This document shows, in pieces, positions 23,580 through 35,983 of a stretch of 64,000 nucleotides of DNA. How positions within the stretch are numbered: position 1 is the first letter of the stretch; every line of letters starts with the position of its first letter. The notes beneath the pieces are model-generated. The model did no database searches. It was given only the letters and a program-made list of their open reading frames with translations, and was not told the origin of the DNA. The stretch covers positions 5,487,727 through 5,551,726 of the forward strand of contig OY811981.1 in the NCBI GenBank assembly GCA_963681505.1. The letters run 5' to 3'. A program made the position numbers and the translations under genes. This DNA is from Eunapius fragilis. Lineage: Eukaryota > Porifera > Demospongiae > Spongillida > Spongillidae.

Positions 23580-24330
23580 TTTAAAAACATTACTCGCGTA
23601 CAGGGACGACTCTACTGTGAATTGTAGCATTTCCTTCTTTGACGCTATCTAGGGATAACAAAAACAAGAACAGTTGCGTTGGTTCCGTGTCATAACTCTG
23701 CACACTTCTGTCAGTGTCTCATACCCGGTCCAACCATTCTCTGCCCCATTTTTCTTCTTCTTCGTTTAGTCAAGAAGAACTCGAGCTAGAAACGATGTTA
23801 AATAGTGCCAACAGCACCAATTGCTTCAGCATATATCCGGATGTTATCATTAGGGGTCAGATAGATTTATGACACACCAGGTGAAATACAAGTGACCAGT
23901 ACGTATTCAGCTTGACAAAAAACGGGCTCATATGCAATTCATTGACATACAGTAAGCCAGGAACACCAAAGAGATCTTGTGCCTGGTTAGCGCATTTATA
24001 TTTATATTTTGGAAGCGTAGTTGTAGGCCCAGTTATCGATGCTTTGGTTAGTGAAGTTGTTTTTCTAAAATGCCTTCAGTAATCAGAACAAGCAATCCAA
24101 GCAACAAGCGGAATTCATAACTCCAAAAGTGAGATGATATTTTAGAAAAGAAATTATCAGACGAGAACAAGGCTAAAGCTCACAAGCACGCTATAAAGAG
24201 AATCCCATAAAGAAGGCCTCTGTACATGATACAAGGGTGATACAGAAATAAAGGCCTATGAGCACAACAGCTATGAATCTGATCCAGAAAGGAAGAAGGC
24301 CTACGAGTGCAACAGTCAGTGAGTCCTGAA
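23580..24330 (+). pseudogene. Leader plus repeat copy G3 of the 'MPSRQ / PEKK-repeat' family
   Basis: It sits in the last intron of dispanin copy A, on the opposite strand. ACTCGCGTACAGGGACGACT begins the leader and GTGAAGTTGTTTTTCTAAAA precedes an ATGCCTTC start. The coding remnant downstream reads 'YKENPIKKA' and 'NSYESDPERKKAYECNS' in shifting frames, the periodic (N/E)xYxxDPExKKA repeat of this family. Broken by several frameshifts and stops. Paralogue at 38,890 in unit B. Confidence 0.65.
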
Positions 24331-24711
24331 AATTATTGGTAGTGATTATTATTTATTTACTTTACAGACCAAAGGTCTAAACGTAATTAACACATGACCA
24401 TTTCACACCAAAGCTATGACATAATCAGGCATTCAACATCACCTCCAAATACACCTACAAAAGCCCAGTGGGTGACTCATTAGGGGAACTTACTGATAGA
24501 GAGAGTATGATGGCAGGGATGGTGCATATCAGGGATGGTAGCCCTATACACACCATACACATGACGGTGATCACAATGGACATGGTCAGGTAGTAGTCTC
24601 CAATTGGAACGTGTGTAACTGTCCTGGACACAGGGGTCGGTTGGACAACCACCACACTAGTGGCGTTCTAAGCAGTACAAAACATTGATGCTAAGTCTCA
24701 CACACTCACAA

Positions 24712-24774
24712 CACACACACACATGCACACACGCACACGTGCACGCACATGTACACGTACACGCACACGCCCAT

Positions 24775-24818
<44 letters not shown>
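24712..24818. repeat. (CA)n microsatellite
   Basis: Imperfect then perfect CA repeat in dispanin intron 2; the equivalent tract in unit B is at 40,042-40,129. Confidence 0.9.
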
Positions 24819-25219
24819 CTACACCCAATACGTGATGTTTACCTGGGCTTGCGAGTACCCCTGAGGTAGGTATAGCTTGGGGGAGGAGGGTATCCCTGGT
24901 ACCGCTGGGGTGGGTACCCCTGGGGTGGGTACCCCTGGGTTGATACGTAGCCTTGAGGAGGGTTGGACACAGATTGGTACTCGGGCTGTGGTGGGGCTGA
25001 CGGGTACCCCTGGAGAAGTGGTGGGTATCCTTGGGGTGGCAAATTCCCCTGGTCTTGGTATGGAGGGGGGAGACCTACAAAAATGGAATTGCAGGATGTT
25101 TGGCAGTAAGAAATAATCAACTGTGTCAAGTGGCCATACAAACATTAGCTACATAACTGAAAGTGATTTGCACACACAATACACCGTTACAGCTCACTGA
25201 CACAAATATGCACACACAT

Positions 25220-25222
<3 letters not shown>

Positions 25223-25266
<44 letters not shown>
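25223..25266. repeat. (CA)n microsatellite
   Basis: Perfect CA run in dispanin intron 1, matched at 40,537-40,578 in unit B. Confidence 0.9.
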
Positions 25267-25270
<4 letters not shown>

Positions 25271-25910
25271 TGCATTTGCAACAACATATCAACTCAGAAA
25301 TTTAGCCAATTTGAAACTTATGATTTGTGTTACCACCATGGATTCAAAGACTAGCACAAGTCAAATTCTAAATAGTAAGCACCTTTTACTTTATACACAC
25401 ACATGAACGCTAAGCAAATTGATAGCGTCCATAATTGGCTACTAATGTGCTTGCATAAAGTTGTTACTGCCCATCAGTTCCAAAAATACACAAACTAGTA
25501 TGCAAACAGCACTTCGCATAATTGTTCTCCCAATTCAATTAGTGAGCACAGCACATGTAGCCTGAAGTGGCTGTTGATTTTCATCCATCAAGACAGTACC
25601 TTGTGCAATGACTATCATAAAACATTTTATAAATGCTTACGTCAGCAGAGCCTGTGTACGAGACTAGTCTGCTGCTGGCTCCTGCCAAAATCGTTTAGTC
25701 TGGCTTGCATGACGTACCACATGCACGCAAACACACACAGGTTTTTTTTAACACACGCACCGACCATATAGAATATCTATGCACTGACTCACTCAAAACA
25801 ACGCAAAGTTAACACAACATGTCAAAAGGCAAGTGCACAAGGTAACTGTAACTGTAATCACAATTATTAATATGAGCACGAGGTACAAGGTACAAACCTT
25901 TCTCGTCCAT

Positions 25911-26454
25911 CGTTCTCTGTAATTAAGTCACGCGCGCCCCTCCCCCATGCCAATTAGTCTCGAGCGTAGCGATGATGTAATCCCTCCGCTGCAGCGCAGC
26001 TGCTGGGTCTACCCTCCGATATAATGCGGCGGAAGTATACTTACAACTGCATGTGTACTTACGGGGAGATCAATAGCGAAATATAATGTTATGTTGCTTC
26101 ACACATCCAGATGAAACAATTTTGGAGCCAAGGGATTTTTTATTGAAGAAACAATAGTTATGTGTTGAATACGATTAATTTTAGGGATAATAATAAGGTA
26201 CGCATGATGATTTTTTGCTTCACGGACTACACCGAAACAATTTAAAAATTATCATGGCCTATAATATATCAAGAAACGAATCACGCCGGTTAGAAAGTCG
26301 TCTAATGGCTTGTTGTATTCACTGTTCTGCCACCGCCGCATACATGACACCTTATTAGCCGACTCTTAAATTTATATCATACTTTATTAACTAGTTATAA
26401 AATTTAGAGGCATTTCTAATTCCATTTCTATGCCCACATATATTAATTTCTTTT
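25911..26454. other. Upstream flank of dispanin copy A
   Basis: Putative promoter region, conserved in unit B at 42,474-43,005. No gene seen. Part of it also recurs in unit D. Confidence 0.45.
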
Positions 26455-26458
26455 CTAG

Positions 26459-26585
26459 TGTAATGAGTTGAATTGTGCGCTTGCGCACAAAAGTACAAGT
26501 GTATGGAATGACTGATCGTATATATATTTTTGTAACGCTATATTGTAATTGCTGTGATTGTCATTACTTTTAGCCAATCATTACA
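26459..26585 (+). repeat. Left LTR
   Basis: Begins TGTAATGAG and ends CATTACA; about 127 bp, very short for this family. Confidence 0.9.
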
Positions 26586-29500
26586 CTGACGTAGTCGGCA
26601 GCTAGAGGAGATGGCTACTGCGAAGCCCTTGCTGTTACCGGAGGTTTTCAGTGGAGAACCACAGAGCTGGACGGAGTAGCTCGAACATTTTGTAAGTGTG
26701 GCGGCTATAAACAAATGGGAAAGCGCCGAGGAGAAAATGAAGTGGCTTATGGTCCGAATTACTGGTCAAGCTCGGATGGCTTTCCGTACGTTTCCAGCTA
26801 GTGTACAAACTAAACATGAGGAGTGTACTAAAGCATTCAAGCAGCGTTTTAAACCGGACAGCAAAAAAGAGCTGTATCGGGCAGAACTGACAACTCGAGC
26901 TAGACGGCGAGACGAGGATTGTGCTACCTATGGCGATGTGTTGAGGACATTGGCTGATAAGGCGTCAAGTGACCTGGAAGAAAAGGCGCGCGAACGCCTC
27001 TCAGTTTCTCTCCAACATTGATAACCCACAGGTTGCGTTTGGCGTACGTCAAAAGTGCCCTGAGACCTTGGACGCGGCAGTTATGATGACTATTGAACTG
27101 GAGTCATACCTAAACTCTAAAGATTGCCACCACTCCTACACCTGTTGTAGCGGCTGCTACAGCAGCGGACAAGTCCGAACCACTATCCAAAGCCTTACAG
27201 CTATTGAATGAGAGGCTAGACAAGCTGGAGGTCATGGTGGTGAGTAAATCTAATCAATCTTCACAGGAAAAGCAAGATACCGACAGAGCAAAGGATGCTG
27301 AGAAAAGGGGGCCGATATGTTGGAACTGCGGAAAGAGAGGACACATTGCGCGTAGGTGTTGGAGTAGCAAGAATTCAAAGCAGCAGGGAAACTCCAAACC
27401 CTCCATGGTAAGGGCCAGCCATGCGGGGGAGGAGCACTGAAGGCCCAGGACAGCTAGTGAAGCACAAATAGCAGTTCCCACTTTGTCGGTATCCAGTGGT
27501 ATGTTGAGGGTTTGTGTACAGGGAACTATTGCCTCTACCCCTATTAAATTTTTAGTAGATACGGGTGCAGCAGTGTCATTGTTGAGTAGCAAAATATGGA
27601 GAGAGATATAGAGAACACAAGGGTTCCTATTGTTATGCAGCCCTGGCCTGGGGAAAAACTAGTGGGGGTTAATGGCACTCCATTGTCTGTTAGAGGATGT
27701 ATACATGCGCCCTTGTGCATTGGTGGTACTCAGTTTGATGGATCCTTTGTCATAGCAAGTGACTTTTGGGTAGAAGCGATTGTTGGATTAGATTTCATTA
27801 GGGCACACATGTGTGTTATTGACTGCTCTAATAACACTATTAGTTTCAAATCAGCAGATGTGTCTGTAGAACTCCTACCTCCGAAAGCAATGGAAGAAAT
27901 GTCGTCCACAGTGGGGTCGGTAGGACTGGTGACAACAGAAAGAATACTTATTCCTCCTGAGTGTGAAATGGAGTTGATGGTCACACCGGTGGACAATACG
28001 GTTAGGGCATTGGGCGGTGTTTGGATGGTAGAAAATGACACTAAGCTGAGTCATGGGGTGATAGTTGCCAGAGCTGTTACGTGTCCGTCGGAGGGATTGG
28101 TTCCTATTAGTATTCTTAATCCTCGAGAGTAGCATTGAGCTGAAGAAAGGAACTGAACTGGCTAAAATGGATCATATTGAACAGGATTCTATACTCAATG
28201 TCTCAGTCACAAAAGCAAGCAGAGAATCTTCAACTATGAACCAGTTGTTGTGGGAGTTGGTGAACAAGGTGGGTGGTTGTCTGGGCACTAAGGAGAAAGA
28301 ACAGTTGTACGTGTTGTTACAAGAATATGCAGATGTGTTCTGTTTCAGAAGTAACGAATTGGGGCGAACGTCAGTATTGCGCCACCATATTAACACAGGA
28401 AATGCTTCCCCAATCCATCAGCTTCCCCGACGCGTTCCCCAGGCACGCCGAGAAGAAGTGCGCCGTTTGCTGAGAGAAATGCTCGACAACGGTATTATTG
28501 AGCCTTCTGATAGCTCATGGTCGTCCCCTGTTGTGCTGGCCAAGAAAAAGGATGGTAGCTTGCGTTTCTGTGTGGATTATAGAAAAGTAAATGCTGTAAC
28601 AAGAAAGGATGCCTATCCTCTCCCCAGAGTCGATAACACATTGGACACGTTAGGCGGGTCAAAGTTCTTCACCACCTTGGACCTCGCCAGTGGGTACTGG
28701 CAGGTAGAAGTGGCCACAGAAGATAGGCCAAAGACGGCATTTGTAAACCGGAGGGACTTTTTCAGTTCAAGGTAATGCCGTTTGGCCTTTGTAATGCCCC
28801 TGCTACTTTTCAACGCCTAATGGACAGGGTATTGGGCGGCCTTAAATGGTCAAGCTGTTTAGCGTACTTTGATGACATCATTGTTATTGGTAGCACTTTT
28901 TCGGAGCACTTAAAGCATTTGGCAGCTGTACTAACCCATCTCAGGCAGTCTGGGTTAAAACTGAATCCAACTAAATGCAAACTTTGCCAGCAGCAAGTGA
29001 CGTTTCTAGGACACATCGTTTCTACCCAGGGCATATCCACAGACCCGGAAAAGGTCAAAGTGATTGCAAAGTGGCCTACACCTCAATCTAAGCGTGATGT
29101 CCAACAGTTTTTGGGACTGGCGAATTATTACCGCAGATTTATCAACGGGAGCAGATGGCTAAACTCCAACTAGTGCTGCCCTACTCCCTGCATTGCGAGG
29201 TATTGAAAGAGCTCCACGAAGGCGCTGTGGGTGGACACCTTGGTGAAAGCAAGATGCTGGGACGACTCAAAGAACGTTTCTATTGGCCTAGTTGCAGTCA
29301 TGCAGTATCTGAGTGGTGTAAGTCATGTATTAAGTGTGCCACTAGGAAGACCACCGTACCAAAAGCAAGGGCAGGCCTTCAGACTATCCGAGCGGGGTAC
29401 CCCATGCAGATAGTGTGTGTGGACATTATGGGGCACTACCAGAGACGGAGAGAGGGAGCAAGTATGTCTTGGTAGTGGCAGACTACTACACTAAGTGGGT

Positions 29501-30564
29501 GGAAGTCTACGGCATCCCTAATCAGGAGGCAACTACTGTAGCGGTAAAGTTAGTTGACGAAATGTTCTGCCGTTTTTTCCCTCCCGAACAGCTCCACTCG
29601 GACCAAGGCCGCCAGTTCGGATCCCAACTTATTAAAGAAATCAGCAATTTGCTTCACATCAGGAAGTCTCACACCACCCCATATAGACCTCAAGGGAATG
29701 GAATGGTGGAGCGATTTAATCGGACCCTTCTGGACATGCTGGCCACAGTGTTGGGAGATCACCCATCTGACTGGGAAATGTGCATTCGAAAACTGTGTTT
29801 TGCTTATAACACAAGTACCCATTCTTCCACAGGCTTCACACCATTCTATCTTATGTTTGGTCGGCAGGCATCCATTCCTGTTGATCTGATGTTCCCTTTT
29901 TAACCTAGGTCCTGAAAAGGAACGTGGAGCAGTTGCGGAAAGGATTGCGGGATGCTTATGCTATCGTCCGGGAGAACTGTGACGCCGATCACCGTCGGCA
30001 AAAGGCCTTGTACGATCGCAAAGTCTCTGGTCAACCGTTCGGAAAAGGGGCTTTAGTGGGGCTGTTCAGAGATAATATATTATCTCTGGGCTGTTCGACC
30101 CAGCAGTACCACGTGGGAAATGCAAAAAACTTCATCACCCGTGGAAAGGCCCTTTCGTAGTCGTGGATAAAGTGGGCGACAGCACCTACAAGATTCAGAG
30201 GAAAGAAGGTGGGAAGTTTCAAATTGTTCATTTCCATAGTCTAAGATTGAAGCGGTGCAATTTGAGCGAATCCAGAGATGACCCTTTACCACCTCCTACA
30301 CCGCCTATTACTGCTCACCCTGACGGAGACAGTAATATTCAGGAGAAGGATGAATTAGTACTACTGGATGACGACGACGATGATGACGACAATGTGGACC
30401 GTGAAATTGCCGAGCAAATCATTCCGGAAGGAAAACTCCTAGGCCAGGGCCAGACAGTTGCAGAAGTCCCTCTAGCGAATCCAGAAGCAGCCGAAACCAT
30501 CCGACACCGTCAGGCTCCGGACCGCTACGGCCCCTACGTCTCATTTTAGAAAGAGAGGGAGCAA

Positions 30565-30669
30565 TGTAATGAGTTGAACTGTGCGCTTGCGCACAAAAGT
30601 ACAAGTGTATGGAATGACTGATCGTATTGTAATTGCTGTGATTGTCATTACTTTTGGCCAATCATTACA
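30565..30669 (+). repeat. Right LTR
   Basis: About 105 bp, same ends as the left LTR, directly followed by the CTAG target duplication. Confidence 0.9.
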
Positions 30670-30832
30670 CTAGGTTACTAGTAGCGAAAATTTTAAAGTT
30701 TTAGTTTTAAAGCTGCATGTATATGCTTGTCTTAGTACTATGAGGAGATACGGGCTGCCACAGTTGCACATGAACAGTTTGGATGTCCTCGTTCCAGGAC
30801 CCAACCATAATACTAAATTTGTTCAACATCTA

Positions 30833-31126
30833 ACAAGTAAATAAAAAACATTCTCTATGAGAAAGTTGGTGGCATATAGGATTTGAAGGCAATGGTGGTG
30901 TAAAAAGGAAGGAAACAAGGGTCTAATAATAAGGGAAAATGGAATAGTCCTATATTTAGCACACGAACAACATACTATATCCTACATATAGAAATGTGCT
31001 AAATATAGGACTATTCCATTTTCCCTTATTATTAGACCCTTGTTTCCTTCCTTTTTACACCACCATTGCCTTCAAATCCTATATGCCACCAACTTTCTCA
31101 TAGAGAATGTTTTTTATTTACTTGTT
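30833..31126. mobile_element. F1 fold-back MITE, copy 3
   Basis: Palindrome with about 135-bp arms: ACAAGTAAATAAAAAACATT at the left and its reverse complement at the right, sharing GGTGGTGTAAAAAGGAAGG with the other copies. It interrupts unit A between the CCCAACCATAA block and the S module. Confidence 0.85.
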
Positions 31127-31199
31127 TCATTGATTTTTATTCATACCCGATTATGGGCCGTATAGCATGTTAAGTAATCCATCTTGATATGAGAGGGAG

Positions 31200-32305
31200 G
31201 TTGTAAAGGTACGACATACCTTTGAGTGACCTTAACTCTTTCGCCGAGCGAGATGCACGTTCAGGACTATGGCAATATCGCTGTCTTTTTTCAGGATCTG
31301 CTCGATACCTTGCACGTCGAGAGGTCCGTTCCTTTTCAGGATCTGAGGGGGCTTTAAGGGGCGGCCGAAATAGAAGAGAGGTTATTAATTGTCGCCCCAG
31401 CGCGATCGAACCCACGAACGCATTTTGTATCGGGCCAGACTGAAGCAGACAGCACCCCCCCCCCCCCCCCTTCCTACAGTCTACTAATCGCATCTAGATA
31501 CCTTGCGCGTCGAGAGGTCCGTTTCTTTTCAGGCTCTGCTCGATATTTTTCACGTTGTGAGGCCCGCTTCTTTTCAGGCTCTGCTTTGTAGTTCCGCTCG
31601 GGCTTAATCTAATACGTCGACTCTAGTTTTGTGGTACTATGCTCGTCGTCTTTTCCTGACGTGAAGGCATTTTGAAAAAAAAAAAAACAACTTCGTCAAA
31701 CTTACAACGATCGAATAACAAGAACGATTATAGTACGCACGTGCACGTTGTTAAAAATACATAATCGCCACAGTTAATTACCACTACGTGTAGTGCCCAG
31801 ACCGTACACATTTGATTACATGATGTACACTGCTAGTACTCGTATAAAGAGCGAAGTAGGACCTATCCGAGTCGTGTCAGTGCAGTAAGCTTAACTATAC
31901 GTGATTTGCTAACACAACCACCGATATATGTCATGTAGCCTCGAGACGTTTTGACCACAGAAGCGAGAATGCCAACGAATTCTGAAGCCATTGGTGTGAT
32001 TTTCATTTCTTAAAAGTGTTCCTATCGCGAGTTATGCGTGGTCAAGAACAAGAACAAGAACAAGAACAAGAACGAGAAATACGTGGGACTGGGTACGAGT
32101 TTCGAAAATTGTTTTGTTCTCTACAACCACGCGGTTCTGTGACATCAAACAAACACGAAACTACTTGTTGTTACCTTATTGTACGACGACGATAACAAGG
32201 TAAGCCATCCGCTCGTCGGGAGTCTTGTTAGAAGCGGGTCGCGTTTTTTTAATGACATTCATAATCGGGGTCAAATCCTATATGAGAGTTACTAACGTAA
32301 CTCTC
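31200..32305 (-). pseudogene. Leader plus repeat copy G4 of the 'MPSRQ / PEKK-repeat' family
   Basis: Read on the minus strand: a leader from about 32,305, a (GTTCTT)n run at about 32,044-32,074, then ATGCCTTCACGTCAGGAAAA near 31,672 (MPSRQEKTT). Downstream in one or more frames come 'AEPEKKR', 'TSRRARY' and 'YRADPEKRQRY' (31,600-31,240), the family's roughly 15-residue repeat. A stop falls shortly after the start codon and the frame shifts later, so it is a relic. It is the best preserved start-codon region in the window. The function of these repeat proteins is unknown to me. Confidence 0.6.
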
Positions 32306-32432
32306 GATAGCAGCCAGACATACGCGCAAATCACCTAGGCTATCTGGTTCCATGATAGTGACAATGTTACTAATTAATGCAGTTAAAATCAAGTAATGCT
32401 CAGGTCAAAACAATAGAATACAATTTAAATAC

Positions 32433-32740
32433 CATAGGCGGCCCCAGGGGGGGGGGGCCCAGGGGGCCATGGCCCCCCCCCCTCCCCTGGTTATGGCGCC
32501 CCCCCAACCCCTATAAGTAATTTTTACTTTAGCGTTGCAATATGATTACTACATGTAACTATGTGTAAAATAACTACAAACACTCATCTGAGCGTACAAA
32601 TAGCGATTAACAAACGACTAAGATTGCAAAATTGATAATGCCCCTCCCCCTCTGGCGCCCTTCGTGACGTTGGCCCCTCCCCTTTTGGCGCCCTTCGTGG
32701 CGTTGGCCCCTCCCTTCGGTAAGCGCTGGGGCCGCCTATG
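32433..32740. mobile_element. MITE with 15-bp TIRs
   Basis: Ends are CATAGGCGGCCCCAG and CTGGGGCCGCCTATG. Flanked by AATAC at 32,428-32,432 and 32,741-32,745. The sister S modules at 43,345 and 62,660 lack it. G- and C-rich interior. Confidence 0.75.
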
Positions 32741-32778
32741 AATACAAACGCTAAATGCTTGCGCATAGTTCAATCTCT

Positions 32779-32781
<3 letters not shown>

Positions 32782-32866
<85 letters not shown>

Positions 32867-32882
32867 TGTGTGTGTGTGTGTC
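32782..32882. repeat. (GT)n microsatellite
   Basis: About 50 dinucleotide units. The sister S modules have only short GT runs at the same place (about 43,388 and 62,700). Confidence 0.9.
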
Positions 32883-33689
32883 TGTCAAGCACTCCCCTCA
32901 GACTCTGAGCACGCGTCCTCAGGAACCTGTGAATTGGACCGATGTGCCTCATTACTCTCTGCTATACAGGCATCTTTCACGTGCCTGATAGGTGCCATTT
33001 TCTTGGGTGTGGTTTCCGCACTGCCAGGTAAAAGTTTAGGGGAGTTCGGTTCTCCACCTTCAATTTTCATCTTGTACTTGTACAGCTGGCTTGTGGTCTC
33101 CATATTGCCTGGAGTGAGGAGACCAACCATTAACACATGTTCCCAGCACAGAGGACAAACTAGCATGCCCCTCCTCCCCTCCCCACTAACCCTCTGCAAG
33201 TCGGAAGGTACTTCCATCAGGAACAGTATGGGTCGGAGGAGAATGACTGAGCCAATGATGGGCACATGGTGCAGTATGCCCTGCAACCAAAGGGTCAGGA
33301 CATCATGATTGTCGATCATCACCCCTCCCATCATCCCTCCAATCACACCTCCCATCACACCTCCCATCACTCCTCTCGTCACCCCTCCCATAACCTCTCC
33401 CTACACATAGTTCCTTGCAGGCATGGCAGAAAAGATCAGGAAGGGTATAGAGGCATCCACAGAGGATCTGACCAAAGAGAAAGAAGAGGAAGGATGGGGT
33501 GTGGTCTGTAAGAAGTGAGGAGTTCTGAAGAGGTAACTAGAGTAAAGGGTGGGCATGTGGAGAGGTGCCTATAGTGAGGGGAATATGTGTTGAAGAAGTG
33601 CCTATTGTGATGAGAGTGTGTGTAGAGAGGTGCCTATTAGGAGTGGAGGGTGTGGTGGAGAGGTGACCAAAAGTGTCATGCAGATCCAT

Positions 33690-34180
33690 ATGCCCCAGGG
33701 TATCTGGTCCAGATGGTTACACACCACTGTGGTCCCACGAGGGAAGTCGAGGAAGTTGCACTGCCCCAGGACAGGCCCATGGAAGGTGCTCAAGAGGATT
33801 GCTGGCACCACCTATCAGTTGGAAGGCTGTCATAACCCCCCGGAGAAAAACTGTGGTCCATTATGATAGGCTGAAGCTCTGTTCAGAGGGTACACACATA
33901 GAACATCCACAAGCAGATGTACATGAGGGACCACCTAATCCTAGGAGACGACAAGAACCAATGCAGTACAAAATGAACGGATCACACCCCACCGCCACCA
34001 CCAGACCAAGATGTTCAGACCAACCAACCATGGAGATCCTGAAGCCCTATACCAGAACCAATCAATGGCGATGCTCCAATAGCCCACAGATACCCCTAGT
34101 ACAAATTTGACCTCGCATGACGAACAGTCGGGATATGGGTGTGACATGGGCATGGGGGCAGATTTAACGCTGTTGATTTT
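33690..34180 (+). mobile_element. Ty3/Gypsy pol 3' remnant (unit B)
   Basis: Fossil, same fragment as at 20,990 but extending further 5'. It contains 'VVPRGKSRKLHCPRTGPW' and 'GTTYQLEGCHN' of the Pol C-terminal region. Broken, with no LTR identified. It marks the junction between the S module and the next unit. Confidence 0.65.
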
Positions 34181-34188
34181 GTAACATA

Positions 34189-35005
34189 CAGGGTGCTTGC
34201 AACGCTTTAAAACCCCTATAACTCAGGATTGAAATTAATTAACTGCTTGATTTCTTTAACATATGTTGCAGTAGTTAGGCAAATACAAATAATCCAAATA
34301 GATTATAGTGGTTAAGTAATTGTATCAAATCTCTCATAAATCAAAATATTCAAAGCCCTCTATTAACAAAGTTTTCAAGATTGTGGTTTGAGATATAATT
34401 GATTTCCGATAATACGTAACACATGATCTGGTTATGCGGTGGAACAGTACCGATTTCAAGTTCCTAGGTTCAATAGTGAGTTATTCACATTTAAGACCAT
34501 AATTTGCTTTAAAGTTATTAAGATTGAGGCTGTTATGTGGTAAATATTTTCAATAACCATCATAAATTATTCCAGTATAAAATGAAGTACAAAACACTAC
34601 TTGATTTGGTAATGGATTATTTAGTGGTGCGTTATTGAAACTCAAAGTTAATAAAAACGTAGTGGTCATATAACTTTTTCAAGTTTGATTTGTTGTTTTG
34701 AATATTAACTAGTAAAACGAAAACGCCAATCAAATTTCATACGTTTTCAAAGCCTCATCAATTCTACTCTGCAGTTTATAAATCGCGTTATTAATTAAAA
34801 GTTGTCGTACATTGTTTTGTCAGTTTAGTTAATTGCAAGTTATTTGATTTTATCTTTTGAACGGCTAAAGATAAACGAATTGTAACAATGCGGTTCGTAT
34901 TTGACTAAATGTGGTTATTGTATGTTCATAAATTCATTTATATTGACAATCCTATTAATGAATTATATTCATTTTAAAGCATTGCGCTCTTTTGCAAAGA
35001 CCCTG
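34189..35005. mobile_element. Tc1/mariner-like non-autonomous element
   Basis: Imperfect terminal inverted repeats, CAGGGTGCTTGCAACGCTTT against the reverse complement of the right end, CAGGGTCTTTGCAAAAGAGC, flanked by TA on both sides (34,187-34,188 and 35,006-35,007). 817 bp, AT-rich, with no open frame of note. Unit A has no insertion at the matching site (about 21,430), which confirms the boundaries. Confidence 0.8.
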
Positions 35006-35983
35006 TATACCTTGCTGAACAGTGGCAACAAATATTATTATATTCTCTACTGTGAACAGTATAGTTTAAAATAACAAAAGGCTTACCAGCTGCACATTCA
35101 CATGCTGCCACTTGTATCGTTGTAAGTGGATGCATTTGTTTCATTGGAAGTAGACATTATGAGTCTCTGGTTCCGTTGAGGGTATTAAGGTAACAAGGAC
35201 ATGAAAATACTGAGGATGCACTTGAAGATGTTCCAAACGCTCAGCTTCCCAGTCATTGTATCCATGTGCTAATGCTCTGAAGGCTCCAGAGCATCCCACC
35301 CCATGGGCAAGGTGAGTATACAAAGTTCCTGTACGAAAACGTTAGCCATGGGCCTGGGTCATGCAAGTATTAATGAAGGAACATCTTAGTGCAACATTCC
35401 CACCCTGAAAGAGGTGGATGGGGGACACTGAAGACTAAGGGCTCCTAACATGCTGCCTGTATAAGCTTCTGTTCTTCTGCATACAAATAGGTCCTGTCCA
35501 CATTGATATGACTATTCCATGATTCTTCAATCCTTAGGAATAATAACAGATGACACATTTTCGAAAAACAGCAAATAACTTAGTCAACAGCGTCTTCTTT
35601 TTCCATGACGTTGGGGCTTTAATAACACAGCAATGAAGCCACCATCTTAGCTTAGGCATCGTGTGCTGGTCCATAGGGTCCTCTAAACTAACCCCAGGAA
35701 TATCTCACTCCGTGAGTGCAACATTTTTAGAATCTGAGCTTGAAGCAAGCCAACTCAAGTCATTGAGCGTAAACAAGGAAATATGCCTCCGGATGTGATA
35801 TGCACTATTTATGACCATCTCTGAGTGTAACTTGTCCATTGATATTAATGAGGTTGTAAGACTCCAAAAGGAAACCTGACTCCTAAAAAATGCCTTACTT
35901 TGAACTAAATTCATATCTGCATGTCTCCAATTATTACGCCCATAATTAAGATAAGTTATCTACTACTTCAAGTGCCTGAATAT

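Larger units (their letters stand above)
22542..25910 (-). pseudogene. CD225/dispanin-family membrane protein, copy A, frameshifted
   Basis: Four exons: 25910-25898 (MDEKG), 25074-24843 (Pro/Gly/Tyr-rich), 24667-24494 (first hydrophobic segment, 'DYYLTMSIVITV') and 22685-22542 ('AKEAAKHGN', then a second hydrophobic segment). All junctions are GT...AG. This is the CD225 plan: a cytosolic PY-rich tail with an LPPPY motif that can bind WW domains, a membrane re-entry helix, a conserved A.EA...G loop and a C-terminal transmembrane helix. Relatives include IFITM and PRRT proteins at plasma and endosomal membranes. Exon 2 is 232 bp against 230 bp in copy B. A 2-bp insertion near its 3' end (about 24,866) shifts the frame so that exons 3 and 4 would not be read. 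I call it a pseudogene unless splicing compensates. Confidence 0.75.
26459..30669 (+). mobile_element. Ty3/Gypsy LTR retrotransposon, nearly full length, broken
   Basis: Fossil LTR element inserted in unit A. LTRs lie at 26,459-26,585 and 30,565-30,669 (TG...CA ends, start TGTAATGAGTTGAA, end CCAATCATTACA), with a 4-bp target duplication CTAG at 26,455-26,458 and 30,670-30,673. Recognised parts in order: gag with a zinc knuckle (CWNCGKRGHIARRC, about 27,320), aspartic protease (VDTGAA, about 27,560), reverse transcriptase (about 28,350-29,150, with YFDDIIVI), integrase (about 29,160-29,900) and a C-terminal pol tail (to about 30,548). It is broken, with roughly five to eight breaks. The two LTRs differ by a few substitutions and one short length difference, so the insertion looks recent, and it came after the unit duplication because units B and D keep the empty site. 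Confidence 0.9.
20990..33660. repeat. Segmental duplication unit A
   Basis: First copy of a tandemly duplicated unit. In order it holds a Ty3/Gypsy pol remnant, about 1.2 kb of flank (21,450-22,150), the dispanin gene, its upstream flank to 26,458, the flank after the inserted LTR element (30,674-30,832) and the S module (32,300-33,660). Colinear matches to unit B: 21,000 with 33,756; 21,600-22,140 with 35,400-35,960; 22,740 with 36,505; 23,420 with 38,742; 24,300-25,600 with 39,650-40,920; 25,600-26,455 with 42,150-43,005. Insertions found only here: the Ty3/Gypsy element, F1 copy 3, the G4 leader and the MITE at 32,433. Confidence 0.85.
32300..33660. other. S module (unit A): conserved duplicated segment, possibly with a coding exon
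   Basis: Also present at 43,195-43,858 and 62,505-63,505. A plus-strand stretch after CCTTGCAG at 33,413-33,420 reads 'MAEKIRKGIEASTEDLTK' then 'EKEEEGWGVVCKK' and stop, which looks like a C-terminal exon. Upstream of it are repeats encoding PPI-type triplets in unit D. On the minus strand a 168-codon frame (33,391-32,885) is also open here but is not conserved in length in the other copies. I do not recognise a family, and either strand could be coding. Confidence 0.4.

Noticed and set aside
24877-25116. Gly-rich plus frame opposite the PY-rich exon
   Set aside because: Shadow of the dispanin exon, whose splice sites and family match are on the minus strand. The same holds for 40,189-40,428.
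24700-25300. CRISPR-like spacing in the CA-rich region
   Set aside because: Simple microsatellites without unique spacers, in a eukaryotic genome.
32755-32988. Cys-Val repeat frame and its Thr-His reverse
   Set aside because: Caused by the (GT)n microsatellite.
32885-33391. 168-codon minus frame with a Gly/Met-rich start in the S module
   Set aside because: Not conserved in length in the other two S modules, and the triplet repeat explains the N-terminal part.
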